In this document: positions 39,816-49,700 of the stretch, in pieces
Position numbering within the stretch: the stretch's first letter is position 1
How the letters are laid out: each line of letters begins with the position of its first letter
NCBI GenBank assembly: GCA_963724535.1
Contig: CAVRVD010000002.1
Span: 1 to 64,000, forward strand
DNA: 64,000 nt
Reading direction: 5' to 3'
Source: JADJPO01 sp963724535
Lineage (GTDB): Bacteria; Actinomycetota; Actinomycetes; Actinomycetales; Kineosporiaceae
Program-made: the position numbers and the translations under genes
The notes under the pieces: generated by a model
Databases searched by the model: none
Told to the model about the DNA's origin: nothing
Seen by the model: the letters and a program-made list of their open reading frames with translations, nothing else

Positions 39816-40463
39816 ATGAGCCGTCGCGTTGCGGCCCTGACCCTCGACACGTTGGGCGACCTCCCCGACCCGTGCCGACAGTGCGTGATCTGGGAGCTCG
39901 ACGCAGTGTCCGAGCGCCGTGCGCGCGAGGTCGGGGACACCGCCTTCGAGAAGGAGGTGTGGGTCTCGTCCACCCTTCTGGAGTGGGGGTCCTGTGGCCG
40001 AGTCGCCTACGTCGACGAGGAGCCGGCCGGGTTCGTGCTCTACGCTCCGCCGCAGCTGGTTCCCCGATCGATGGCCTTCCCGACCTCGCCGGTCAGCGCG
40101 GACGCCGTCCTGCTCACCACCGCTCGGGTGCTGCCGCAGTTCACCGGTGGGGGACTGGCCCGCCTCCTGATCCAGTCAGCGGCCAAGGACCTGACCCGCC
40201 GCGGCCTTCGGGCGGTGGAAGCCTTCGGACTGGCCACCGGCGCCGGGGTGGTTGTCCCGGGCACTCCTGATCATCACTGCCTGGTTCCGGCTGACCTACT
40301 GCTGGCCGTCGGGTTCAAGACAGTGCGCCATCACCATCGGTTCCCTCGACTGCGTCTGGAGCTCAAGACGGCGCTGTCGTGGCGTGAGGACGTCGAGCAG
40401 GCACTGGAACGGATCCTCGGCAGTGTCCGGCAACCCGCGCTGACCTCTCAGGCCGTCGACTGA
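39816..40463 (+). CDS. GNAT-family N-acetyltransferase (Rv3916c-like)
   Basis: Homologues sit beside parB in mycobacteria. The ATG at 39816 matches the family N-terminus (RRVAALTLDTLGDLPDPCRQC, then VIWELD), giving 215 residues; an ATG at 39768 would add 16. The acetyl-CoA site is in the region VLPQFTGGGLARLLIQSAAKDL, a slightly unusual version of the GNAT Q/RxxGxG/A loop (QFTGGGLA). The substrate is unknown. It converges with trxA. Confidence 0.8.
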   Translation: MSRRVAALTLDTLGDLPDPCRQCVIWELDAVSERRAREVGDTAFEKEVWVSSTLLEWGSCGRVAYVDEEPAGFVLYAPPQLVPRSMAFPTSPVSADAVLLTTARVLPQFTGGGLARLLIQSAAKDLTRRGLRAVEAFGLATGAGVVVPGTPDHHCLVPADLLLAVGFKTVRHHHRFPRLRLELKTALSWREDVEQALERILGSVRQPALTSQAVD

Positions 40464-40485
40464 CCGACTTGCTGAGTGGCCTCGA

Positions 40486-40812
40486 TCAGTCGAGCCAGGG
40501 ACCGAGTTCGCGCAGCAGGATCGGCTTGGGCTTCGCCCCGATGATGGTCTTGACCAGCTCGCCTCCCGAGAACACGGCCACGGTGGGTATCGAGACGATC
40601 CCGTAGCGACCGGTGGTGGTCGGGTTCTCGTCCGTGTTGAGCTTGGCGATCGAGATCTTCTCGGCGTGTGTGGACGCGATCTCGTCCAGGATCGGAGCGA
40701 TCTGGCGACACGGCCCGCACCAGGGGGCCCAGAAGTCGACGACGACGGGCTTGTCGCTCTTCAGGACGTCGTTGTCGAAGGTGTCGTCTGAGACGGTCTT
40801 GGTGGCCGACAT
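40486..40812 (-). CDS. trxA: Thioredoxin
   Basis: Dithiol reductant of the cytoplasm, 108 residues. The active site WCGPC is at residues 31-35, and the cis-Pro is in SIPTVAVF. A GGAGG site precedes the ATG. It lies 99 bp downstream of thioredoxin reductase, so the pair probably works and is expressed together. Confidence 0.97.
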   Translation of the reverse strand: MSATKTVSDDTFDNDVLKSDKPVVVDFWAPWCGPCRQIAPILDEIASTHAEKISIAKLNTDENPTTTGRYGIVSIPTVAVFSGGELVKTIIGAKPKPILLRELGPWLD

Positions 40813-40911
40813 GGTGGTCCTCCAGAGCCCGCATTGGTCGGGCGTCGATATCGATCGGGTGGTGCAGACCAGGCTAGGTCACCGGGGCCGCGGGCTCGGT
40901 TGGCGCCGTGC

Positions 40912-41961
40912 TCAGCTGACCGGTGTCGGGCGGGGCTGCGCGCCCTCCTCGTCGACGGCCGGTATCGGAGCCGGGACCGACTGGACCGACCCAGGCAGCG
41001 CCGCCGTCGCCGCGTCGGCGACGGCTGCGAGGTAGCGCTCGGCGTCCAGCGCGGCCGCACATCCGGTGCCGGCTGCGGTGATCGCCTGACGGTAGATGTG
41101 GTCGACCACATCGCCGCAGGCGAACACCCCGGGCAGGTTGGTCAGCGTGCTCTGGCCCTGCACCGCGATGTAGCCGGCCTCGTCGAGGTGGATCTGTCCG
41201 GTGACCAGCTCGACCCGAGGGTCGTGGCCGATCGCGACGAACACGCCGGTCATCGGCAGGTCACTTTCCTCACCGGTGACCACATCGCGGACCCGGACGC
41301 CGGTCACCTTCTGGTCACCGAGCACGTCGACGACCTCACTGTTCCACCGGAACGTCAGCTTGGGGTCGGCGAACGCCCTGGTCTGCATGATCTTCGAGGC
41401 ACGCAGCTGATCCCGGCGGTGGATCACGGTCACCGATGCGGCGAACCGGGTCAGGAACGTGGCCTCCTCGACCGCCGAGTCGCCGCCTCCGACCACCGCG
41501 ATGTGTTGGTCGCGGAAGAAGAACCCGTCGCAGGTTGCGCACCAGCTCACCCCGCGCCCGGACAGTCGCTTCTCGTTCTCCAGCCCGAGCTCGCGGTAGG
41601 CCGACCCGGTTGCCAGGATCACCGCCTTGGCGCGGTGGGTCTCGACGCCCGCACCGGACGGCGCCGGCACGTCGACCTCCTTGACCTGCTCGCCGAGCCG
41701 GACGGCGACGACGTCGTTCGCGACCAGCTCCGCGCCGAACCGTTCGGCCTGGGCACGCAGGTTGGACATCAGGTCCGGCCCCTGGATGCCCTCGGGGAAG
41801 CCGGGGAAGTTCTCCACCTCGGTCGTGTTCATCAACGCTCCGCCGGCGGTCACCGACCCCTCGAACACCAGCGGCCGCAGATCCGCACGGGCGGCGTACA
41901 GCGCCGCGGTGTACCCGGCCGGACCGGACCCGATGATGATCACGTCACGGACGTCGCTCAC
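40912..41961 (-). CDS. trxB: Thioredoxin reductase
   Basis: NADPH-dependent FAD enzyme that re-reduces thioredoxin. The GTG at 41961 follows CGAGGAG; 349 residues. The FAD loop is GSGPAGYTAALYAARA, the redox pair CATC (about 138-141, in SWCATCDGFFF), the NADPH loop GGGDSAVEEA with the downstream HRRDQLRA, and a final FAD contact ACGDVVDHIYRQA. A C-terminal tail of about 35 Pro/Ala residues is extra. Confidence 0.97.
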   Translation of the reverse strand: MSDVRDVIIIGSGPAGYTAALYAARADLRPLVFEGSVTAGGALMNTTEVENFPGFPEGIQGPDLMSNLRAQAERFGAELVANDVVAVRLGEQVKEVDVPAPSGAGVETHRAKAVILATGSAYRELGLENEKRLSGRGVSWCATCDGFFFRDQHIAVVGGGDSAVEEATFLTRFAASVTVIHRRDQLRASKIMQTRAFADPKLTFRWNSEVVDVLGDQKVTGVRVRDVVTGEESDLPMTGVFVAIGHDPRVELVTGQIHLDEAGYIAVQGQSTLTNLPGVFACGDVVDHIYRQAITAAGTGCAAALDAERYLAAVADAATAALPGSVQSVPAPIPAVDEEGAQPRPTPVS

Positions 41962-42149
41962 AGTTCTCCTCGTGTCGGCTCGCCCTCGGCGAACGGATGC
42001 GCTCGTTGGGGTCAACCCGATCGTAGGGCCCGACTGTTCCCGCGCCGCGCGGGCACGGTTCGCGTACCCACCCGTGGACCGGACCCCGCGGGACGCAGCC
42101 GGCATGAGGCGACCGCGAGAGCCTGGGGGTGACCTGGACGGGCCCCGGC

Positions 42150-43487
42150 TCAGCGCGCCGGGACCTCCACGAAGGCCAGGTTGCCGGGGTCACCCGGACC
42201 GCAGGTCCGCGACACCGCCCACACCTCGTACCCGCCGTCCCGTCCGGCCAACACGATGATCACGGCGTCCTGCCCCTCGAACCGGGCGAAGTCCACGGCG
42301 AGCGGCTGCACGGCGTCCGTCTTCAGCTCGTCCAGGCACTCCTCGAGCCGCACCGGGTCGGTCAGGCTGGCGTTCCCCTGCACCGACGGAGCCTGTCCGG
42401 TGGCGTTCGGTACCGCCGTGGACGACCCGGCGGCCGGCGAGGCGGCCGGAGCCGCAGCGGTACCCGAGCCGAGCGCCCGCCGTCCCTCGGGGGTCAGCGC
42501 CAGGCCCTTCTCGGCGAGGTCGGTCTCGAGGTAGTTGGTTCCCGTCGCGAGGGTGACGGTGGTGGCGGCGTCCAGCTCTGCCGCGCCGGCCGCGGACTGC
42601 TCTCCCGGCGCCGCCGCCGCGCGGTCGGCCTCACCGGAGCTCGCCACGCTCGCCGTGTCGCCGCTGGCGGTGGTGGTCGTGTCGTCGCCCAGAGGGAGCT
42701 TGACGATGGCGAAGACCGCCGACCCGACGAGGATCGCCACGGACGCCGCGATGCCCAGCGGCCGGGCCACCTGCAGCCGGGACATCGACCGGTCCTCGCT
42801 GCGCACCTGGCGGCGCGAGCGCAGCGCGGACGCCGAGGACCGGGAGCGCGACCGCCCGGCCGGCTCCGGCGGGGCGACCGGTATCGGGGCCGCCACGTCT
42901 TCGATCGGCGTGGACCGGTGACGTCGGACCGGGCCGATCCGACGGGTGTGCCGGCGGTCGGGCTGCGGGTCCGGGTCACGCTCGGCAGCAGCGGCCGCAT
43001 CGTCCTGCGTCGTCGGCCCGGCGAAGTGCTGCCACTGCCCGGTGGTCGCCTCCGGGAGCGCAGTGGGCTCGGGTGCGGCGGCCGAGGTGACGGTGGGCCA
43101 CTCGGTGGTGAGCCAGGGATCGGTCGGTGGGCCGGTCGGAGCGCTTCCGATCGCGTCGGTGTCCACCGGACCATCGGTGTCCACCGGACCGTCGGCGGTC
43201 ACCGGCGCAACGAGGCCGGCCACGGGGCCCTGGACGACGGCACGCGTCGCGGACGCAGCGCCCACCTCTGCCCCCAGGGAGCTCGCGATCCGGTCCCACA
43301 CCTGTGCCGGCATCGGGCCGGGATCTGTCGACCGCAGCAGCTGACGCATCCGCTCGGCCTCGGCCAACAGATCGGCGCACGGCCCGCAACCGATGACGTG
43401 CGCCTCGACCAGTCGGGCATCGGGGTCCGGCAACACCTCGGCCGCCAGGTCGGCGAGCAGATCGTGGCTCGGATGCCGCGCGGTCAC
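42150..43487 (-). CDS. Membrane anti-sigma factor (Rv3912-like)
   Basis: Starts at GTG 43487, 4 bp after the sigM stop. The N-terminal zinc anti-sigma motif is intact (HVIGCGPC, HxxxCxxC, about residues 29-36). A long Pro/Thr/Asp-rich cytoplasmic linker (including repeated GPVDTD) leads to one membrane helix (about 235-255, GIAASVAILVGSAVFAIV). An exported C-terminal part ends in EVWAVSRTCGPGDPG. At 445 residues it is longer than Rv3912. It should hold SigM at the membrane until stress releases it. Confidence 0.85.
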   Translation of the reverse strand: MTARHPSHDLLADLAAEVLPDPDARLVEAHVIGCGPCADLLAEAERMRQLLRSTDPGPMPAQVWDRIASSLGAEVGAASATRAVVQGPVAGLVAPVTADGPVDTDGPVDTDAIGSAPTGPPTDPWLTTEWPTVTSAAAPEPTALPEATTGQWQHFAGPTTQDDAAAAAERDPDPQPDRRHTRRIGPVRRHRSTPIEDVAAPIPVAPPEPAGRSRSRSSASALRSRRQVRSEDRSMSRLQVARPLGIAASVAILVGSAVFAIVKLPLGDDTTTTASGDTASVASSGEADRAAAAPGEQSAAGAAELDAATTVTLATGTNYLETDLAEKGLALTPEGRRALGSGTAAAPAASPAAGSSTAVPNATGQAPSVQGNASLTDPVRLEECLDELKTDAVQPLAVDFARFEGQDAVIIVLAGRDGGYEVWAVSRTCGPGDPGNLAFVEVPAR

Positions 43488-43491
43488 GCGC

Positions 43492-44193
43492 TCACCACCT
43501 CCCGGACTGGTTCGGATCGTCACCCGATGGGCGACAGCTGGGATCGGCGTCCGTGGATGCGACGTGCGGGGGGTCACTCTGGTTCCCACTCGAGCGGTCG
43601 GGTCCGCTGCCGCCGGCCGCCGGCCGCTCGACGGTCTCGGACGCCTCGCGCAGCAGCGCGGCCATCGCCGTCCGACCTCGGGAGCAGCGCGACTTGACCG
43701 TTCCCTCGGGGACCCCGAGCATCCGCGCGGCCTCGGCCACCGGAAGGTCCTCCATGTCCACCAGGACGAGAGCCTCGCGTTGCTCCGGCGGCAGTTCGGC
43801 GAGGGCCGCCCGGACGGCAAGGGCGGTGTCCACCTGCCCCTGCGGGTCACGGCCCCACACAACGTCCCGGTCGCCGAGTGGGACGGCGGGGCGGGCCGCC
43901 CGGCGACGGAGCCGGTCCAAGCAGGCGTTGACGACGATCCGGTGCAGCCAGGTGGTGACGGCTGCCTCGCCGCGGAACGACGAGGCGTGGCGGAAGGCCG
44001 AGATCAGCGCGTCCTGCAGGGCGTCCGCGGCCTCCTCGGGGTCACCCAGGGTGCGCAGGGAGATGGCCCACAGCCGGTCCCGGTGGCGTTCGACGAGCTG
44101 GGTGAAGGCGTGGGGGTCCCCGGCCACGTGAGCCTCCAGCAGCGATCGGTCGTCGGGACCGACCGGTGCGGCGGGGGCCGGGCTGCCGCTCAC
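43492..44193 (-). CDS. sigM: ECF sigma factor SigM
   Basis: Group 4 sigma factor, 233 residues from GTG 44193. Region 2 reads RLWAISLRTLGDPEEAADAL with the -10-reading stretch AVTTWLHRIVVNACLDRLRR. Region 4 shows LPPEQREALVLVDMEDLPV and EAARMLGVPEGTVKSRCSRG. A 45-residue disordered C-terminal tail is present. The order kinase-like gene, sigM, anti-sigma in one leftward unit and the trxB neighbour identify it as the SigM equivalent. Confidence 0.92.
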   Translation of the reverse strand: MSGSPAPAAPVGPDDRSLLEAHVAGDPHAFTQLVERHRDRLWAISLRTLGDPEEAADALQDALISAFRHASSFRGEAAVTTWLHRIVVNACLDRLRRRAARPAVPLGDRDVVWGRDPQGQVDTALAVRAALAELPPEQREALVLVDMEDLPVAEAARMLGVPEGTVKSRCSRGRTAMAALLREASETVERPAAGGSGPDRSSGNQSDPPHVASTDADPSCRPSGDDPNQSGRW

Positions 44194-44202
44194 CCTGGGA
44201 AC

Positions 44203-46410
44203 CTACCGGACCGACACCTCCGAGACGAGTAGCCGGTTCTCCCCGGTGTCCTGTCGGGTGACCTTGGTGAACCAGAGCACCAGGTATCGGGTGGTGATCG
44301 GCTGGGACAGGCGGATCACCAGCTTCTCGCCGTTCAGCGCGACGGTGTCCACCACAGTCGAGCCGTCGAGGGTGGGGTCGGTCGCGGTGCGCAGCTCAAG
44401 GGTGCCGCCGGTGCCCAGGTACTGCACGCCCACCTCCGCGACCCGGGACTCGGTGCCCAGGTCGACCAGCAGGCCCACGCCCTTCTTGTCCAGCCCGCCG
44501 AACTGCGCGGTGTCGTACCGCTCGGAGCGCCACGCCGTATTGGTGGCCCCGTCGATCGCGCGTGGTGCGGTGGCGTCGTTCTCCGCGCCGTCCCCCTGTG
44601 GGTCGAGGGTCTTCACGCCCACGATCTCGATCGGCGCTACGGAGGCGGCAGCCGATCCGGCCGGGCTGGCGGCGGAGGCGACGGCACCGGAGGGGCTGGG
44701 CAGTCGTGGCGTGGCGGCGCTGCCGTTATCGGACGGCAGCAGGGTGCGCAGCGCCATCCCGGAGAGCACCAGGCCCACCAGGACAAGTCCACCGATGATG
44801 ACCAGGGCCAGTCGGGCCTGGCGCTGCGGCGGACGGGCCACGGAGACCGGCGGCATGAACGGGCCGAGCCGTTCGTCGTCGCGGTTGACCCCGCTCCACC
44901 CCGAATGGGGTCGACCCAGCGTGGGTGGGGGAGCGGCGTCGAGTCGTCGGACGCCGGGCCCGCCCGGATCGTCGATCAGCCGAACGTCCGGGCGCTGGTC
45001 GGTCGCGTGGTGGCCGGCCTGGGTGGTGGCCTGGGTCGCCGGGGCCGGTGCCGGGGTGGGCCAGGCCGAGTCGTCACGACCTTGGCCGACGACGCGCTGG
45101 CGCAGGCCCCCCTGTTCCCCGGGCACGGGGAAGGCAGGGGCCTTGACCAGCGGCGGCTGGGCGAGTGGCGCGTCGGTCGGGAACGGGTCGACCCCTCGGC
45201 GCGGGGGGTCCAGCCCGACATGCGGCGGGGGCTGGTCCTCGAGCTGCAGACCGCGTGCCAGAGCGACCGCACGGAGCGCCTCCACGTCGGTCGGGGCGGT
45301 CTCGGCGTGCTCCTGGACGGCCACGACAGCGGGCTCGACGGACCGGTCGGCGTCCGGGACGGCGGTCTCGGCGTCCGGATCCGTCGGCGTCGACTCCTCG
45401 GGCAGGGCGACCGGAGCGGTGTCCCGCAGGGCCTCCTCGTCCGTCGGGGACCCGGGGGCCGCCGTGCCGTCCGGCTCAGCGGGAACCGCGGCGCCGTCCG
45501 GCTCCACCCGGTCGGCGGGGGTGGGCGTGGGGTCGCCGACGGCGTTCAGCGGAGGTGGGGCGGGGGGTGCCTTCGGCGCCGCGTCCCCCGTCGGACGGCG
45601 CGGCGACGGCGGCACCGGACGCTCGGGGGCCATCACCATCAGACCCTGGGGGTCGGTCATCGGAGTTGGTCGGGCCCAGGGAGAGAGCTGGCTGGCCAGC
45701 TCGCCAGGGCTGCGCGGGCCGTCGTCATCGGGACCCAGGGTGATCAGGCAGAGGGAGTCCAGGTCGCCGGGCACGCCGGCCACCAGCTCGGCTGGGGCCA
45801 CCGCCCGTCCGGTGACCTTGGGTGCCGGACCCAGAGGGCCGTCGGACATCCCAGGCCAGCGTCCGGTCAGCCCCGCATAGAGCAACCGGACCAGGCCGAT
45901 GGCGTCGGCCCGACTGGCCCGCAGGGCGTCGTCCTGCTCCATGCCGGCGGCAGCGCACTCGATGGCGGTGCCGACCAGCTTGATCGAGCCGTCCGGGACG
46001 ATGCAGATGCTGCCGGTGGTCAGCCGTAGATGGTGCAGACCGCGGGAACCGGCCCGGTCGAGAGCCTGGGCGGCCTCGCCGACGATCCGGCGCACGGTCT
46101 CGGCCGGTAGCTGGCCGTGGCGCAGGAACTCGGTCAGGGTCCGCCCCTGCACGTACTCGGTGACGATGTAGGTGGCGCCTTCGGACTCGCCCACGTCGAG
46201 CACCCGGGCCAGGCGCGGGTCGTCGACCAGGGCCGCACGGCGGGCGGCGTCGATGATGTCGGCCGCGTGCTGATGGTCCGGACGGACCACGCGAAGGCTC
46301 ACCTGGCGTTCGAGGGTCTCGTCGACGGCACGCCACAGGGAGCTCTCGGGGCCGCTGTGCAGACGGTCCTCGAGTCGGTACCGGCCGGCCAGAATGCTGC
46401 CGTGACCCAC
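44203..46410 (-). CDS. Free-standing MurJ-associated pseudokinase with extracellular domain
   Basis: 735 residues from GTG 46410. Residues about 8-220 have the Ser/Thr kinase fold but lack the catalytic residues: the glycine loop reads HSGPESSLW, the VAIK lysine is Arg in VSLRVV, HRD is LRLTTG, and DFG is missing (IKLVGTAI). A disordered Pro/Glu-rich stretch follows, then a membrane helix (LVIIGGLVLVGLVLSGMAL, about 545) and an exported discoidin-like domain (WRSERYDTAQFGG, KKGVGLLVDLG). In Mycobacterium tuberculosis the same pseudokinase and outer domain are fused to MurJ and recruit FhaA; here they form a separate gene 9 bp upstream of sigM. Confidence 0.85.
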   Translation of the reverse strand: MGHGSILAGRYRLEDRLHSGPESSLWRAVDETLERQVSLRVVRPDHQHAADIIDAARRAALVDDPRLARVLDVGESEGATYIVTEYVQGRTLTEFLRHGQLPAETVRRIVGEAAQALDRAGSRGLHHLRLTTGSICIVPDGSIKLVGTAIECAAAGMEQDDALRASRADAIGLVRLLYAGLTGRWPGMSDGPLGPAPKVTGRAVAPAELVAGVPGDLDSLCLITLGPDDDGPRSPGELASQLSPWARPTPMTDPQGLMVMAPERPVPPSPRRPTGDAAPKAPPAPPPLNAVGDPTPTPADRVEPDGAAVPAEPDGTAAPGSPTDEEALRDTAPVALPEESTPTDPDAETAVPDADRSVEPAVVAVQEHAETAPTDVEALRAVALARGLQLEDQPPPHVGLDPPRRGVDPFPTDAPLAQPPLVKAPAFPVPGEQGGLRQRVVGQGRDDSAWPTPAPAPATQATTQAGHHATDQRPDVRLIDDPGGPGVRRLDAAPPPTLGRPHSGWSGVNRDDERLGPFMPPVSVARPPQRQARLALVIIGGLVLVGLVLSGMALRTLLPSDNGSAATPRLPSPSGAVASAASPAGSAAASVAPIEIVGVKTLDPQGDGAENDATAPRAIDGATNTAWRSERYDTAQFGGLDKKGVGLLVDLGTESRVAEVGVQYLGTGGTLELRTATDPTLDGSTVVDTVALNGEKLVIRLSQPITTRYLVLWFTKVTRQDTGENRLLVSEVSVR

Positions 46411-46711
46411 CCCGTCCAGCGTGGTACCTCCTATCGACTCGTCCCCCGACTGCGCCCCAGGCCGTCCCGCGTGCAGTCCCCACGGCCCACCGGTCCGGAT
46501 CGCCGCGCAGACGCCTCCGTCGGCCCAGTGTTCCTGGCCACAGGTGGTCCTGCCAGCCAGGTGGTGACCTCAGCATGTTATGCCGACGCCACCCAACCGC
46601 ACCGATGCCGCACCGTCGGGGACGGTCCGGCCGACCCAGGAAGGAGCGTCATCTGTTCGGCCCATGGTAGAGGTGAAGATCTCCGGCGGATACCTCCGGC
46701 CCTGATGGGGG
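46411..46711. other. Spacer between the pseudokinase gene and the MurJ fusion gene
   Basis: About 300 bp with no convincing gene. AGGAGG about 20 bp upstream of the pseudokinase GTG is the only clear signal. It may hold a promoter for the pseudokinase-sigM-anti-sigma unit. Confidence 0.35.
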
Positions 46712-49700
46712 TCAGCGCCGTCCGGTCAGCCGGGCCCGAAGTGGGTTCACCAGCGCGTCGAGCTCGGTCACCCGCAGCACCCTGAGCATCAGCAGATAGA
46801 CCGTGGCCAGGATCGTCCCGATCACGACCACCAGGATCGCGGCGCCGACCCGACCGCCGTCCGCCATCGCGCCCGACCCGACGACCAGCTGCCGCAGCAG
46901 GACGCCGACGGCGGCCGCGGCGGCGGCCGCCACGATCAGACGCAGGTGCAGCCCGAGGATCCGCCGCAGGTCCAGACCGCCGAGGCGGCGGCGCACCAAC
47001 GGCACCCAGACCGTGATGGTGATCACCGTCGAGACGGCCAGGGCCAGGCCGACCGCCGCCGCCACGTCTCGGGCCGCGACCAGCCGCGGAGCCAGCAGCG
47101 CGCCGGCGACCCACAGCGCGGTGCCGAGCGCGCCGACCAGGAACGGGGTGCGGGCGTCGGAGAAGGCGTAGAAGACCCGCTGCACCAGGTACTGCGCGCT
47201 ATAGGGCACCAGCCCGAGCAGCATCGCGGCGGCGGCGACCGCGTACTGAGAGGTGGTGGTGGCGTCGGTGCCGATGAACATCGCCCGGACCAGATCCTCG
47301 CCGAGCACCAGGAAGGCTGCCGTGGCGAACACCGTGACCACCCCGACGCTACGGGTGGCCCGGGACAGGTCGTCGCGCACCTCCTCGACGCGGCCCTGGG
47401 CGGCGGCGGCGGACATCGGCGTGAACAGCGCAGTGACCACGGACACCGTGATCAGCGAATGCGGCAGCATGAAGATCAGGAAGGCTACGTCGAACACGGT
47501 CCGGCCGCCGGCCACCCCGGCCGCGTCCCCGGCGGCGTTGACCACCCGGGAGATGACCAGGAAGCCCAGCTGGGCGACTGCGACCCCGGCGAACGTCCAG
47601 CCCGCGACAGCGCCGGCCGTACCCATTCCGACGCCGCGCCAGCCCCAGCGGGGACGCCAGGTGTACCCGGAGCGGCGCAGCACCGGGACCAGCACCAGTG
47701 CCTGGGCCACGACGCCGAGGGTCGTCGTCCCGGCCAGTACGGCGATGTCCAGGGCGGACCAGGCCTCCACCGGCCGCACCCCGGCGCCGGCCATGGCGAT
47801 GAACACGCCCATCCCGGCGATCGCGACGACGTTGTTGACCACCGGGGCCCACATGTAGGGACCGAAGCTGCCCCGGGCGTTCAGCACCTGTCCGTACAGC
47901 GTGTACAGGCCGTAGAAGAAGATCTGCGGCAGGCACCACAGCGCGAACGCGGTGCCGAGCGCGATCTTCGGCTCGGACCAGTCCTTGGAGTAGAGCCGGA
48001 TCAGCAGGGGGGCGGCGGCGGTCAGCACCACGGTCGCCCCGCCAAGGACGACGATGGCCAGGGTGAGCAGCCGGTCGACGTAGTCGGCGCCGCCGTCCTC
48101 GCGCTGGGCGGCCCGCACGATCTGGGGCACCAGGACGGCGTTGAGCGCCCCTCCGCCGATCAGGATGAACAGGGTGTTCGGCAGGGTGTTGGCGGTGTTG
48201 AAGGCGTCGCCGGAGGCCATCGCGCCGATCGCGGCGGACAGGACGACGACTCGGACCAGACCGAGGATCCGCGAGACCAGGGTGCCGGCGGACATCACCG
48301 CGCTGCTGCGCAGCAAGGAGGTGGCGCGGGACGACGCTGGGAGGGATCTCGGGGGATCCGACGCCGAGCCGGAGGCCGCACGGTCGGGCTGGTCCGGTCT
48401 GGGTTGGTCCGGTCTGGGTTGGTCCGGCTTGGGCTGGTCCGACTGGGGCTGGTCATCCAGTGGCCCGGTGCCGGGTGGGGTGTCCTTGATGTCGGCGTCG
48501 GCGGATCCGGCGAGCGTCGACGCATCGGCGCCGACGGCGATGCCGGTTCGCGGTGCCCCGGCGCCGGCCCCCGCGGTGACCGGGATCCGGACCTGGGCCG
48601 CGGCGGCGGCAGGTAGCACGGACGACGGCCGGGCGGCCTCCGCGGCCAATCCGGTACCGCTGGCCCCGGTGCGCGCCGGGGCGACCCGGCCCACGTCGTC
48701 CGGGTCGGGTACGGCCTCGGGCGGGATCCGGGTGCCACGGCTTCGCCGCGCGCTGCGGACCAGACCGATCAGCAGCAGCATGCCGAGCACCAGGGCCGTG
48801 ACCAGCAGACCCCGGTCCTCCCAGTTGTGACGGACCCGCACCCGGATCGGCTGGTCCGCGACGACCAGAGCGGTGCCGTCCGGTGCGGCCAGCGTGGCGA
48901 GCACGTCGACGTCCCCGTTCGCTCGGGCGTCCACGCTGACCAGGGCGTTCGCCCGGGCGGTGCCGGTGCCCGCAGCCGCGAGCGAGACCGGTTGCGGCGG
49001 ACCGGCGACGAGGCGTCCGGACAGTGGCCGCAGCCTCACCACCAGGTCGATCGGGTACGGCAGGGTGCTGGTCACCGTGACGGGCAGGGCGCCGCTGCGG
49101 GTCAGCAGGTTGACGTCGCTGCCCGTGGCCACCGAGATGCCCTCGAAGAACTGCTGCACCTCGGCCAGGAGCGGTGCCCGGGCCTGTTCCAGCTGAGCGG
49201 TCCAGTCGCCGTCCGACTCGCCGCCGCTGCTCTGGGCGCGCCAGCTCGTGCTGACCAGGGACAGGGCGGTGCGGCGCAGCGGGAAGAACACCGGGTCCGG
49301 GTCGGCGAGGGCGCTGTAGATGCTGCGGAACCGTTCGAACGCCCCCGCGACGGTGGTGACGTGGTCTGCCGGGAGCTCGGCCGCGCGGGCCGTGAACGGG
49401 TAGTCGAACCGGGGTGCGTCGGCCTGGCCGCCACCGGCGGTCGTCAGCTGGGCGTCGGGTGGTCGGGACCGTGCCTCGCCGAGGTGTTCCACGTGAATCC
49501 AGCGGGCCGAGCGGAGCAGCTCCAGGCCCTTGGCCATCTGCCTGGGCCTGGTCGGGTCCCAGTTCCGGGGGAGGGCAGCCACCAGGCCGGCGGCGTCCCC
49601 ACTGATCCCGGCCTCAGCCGCGGCGACGCTGTGGGCGGCGAGCAGGGCCAGGGCGCGCTGCGCTGCCACGAGCGGGTCGTCGCTCCCGGCGCCGGCCATC

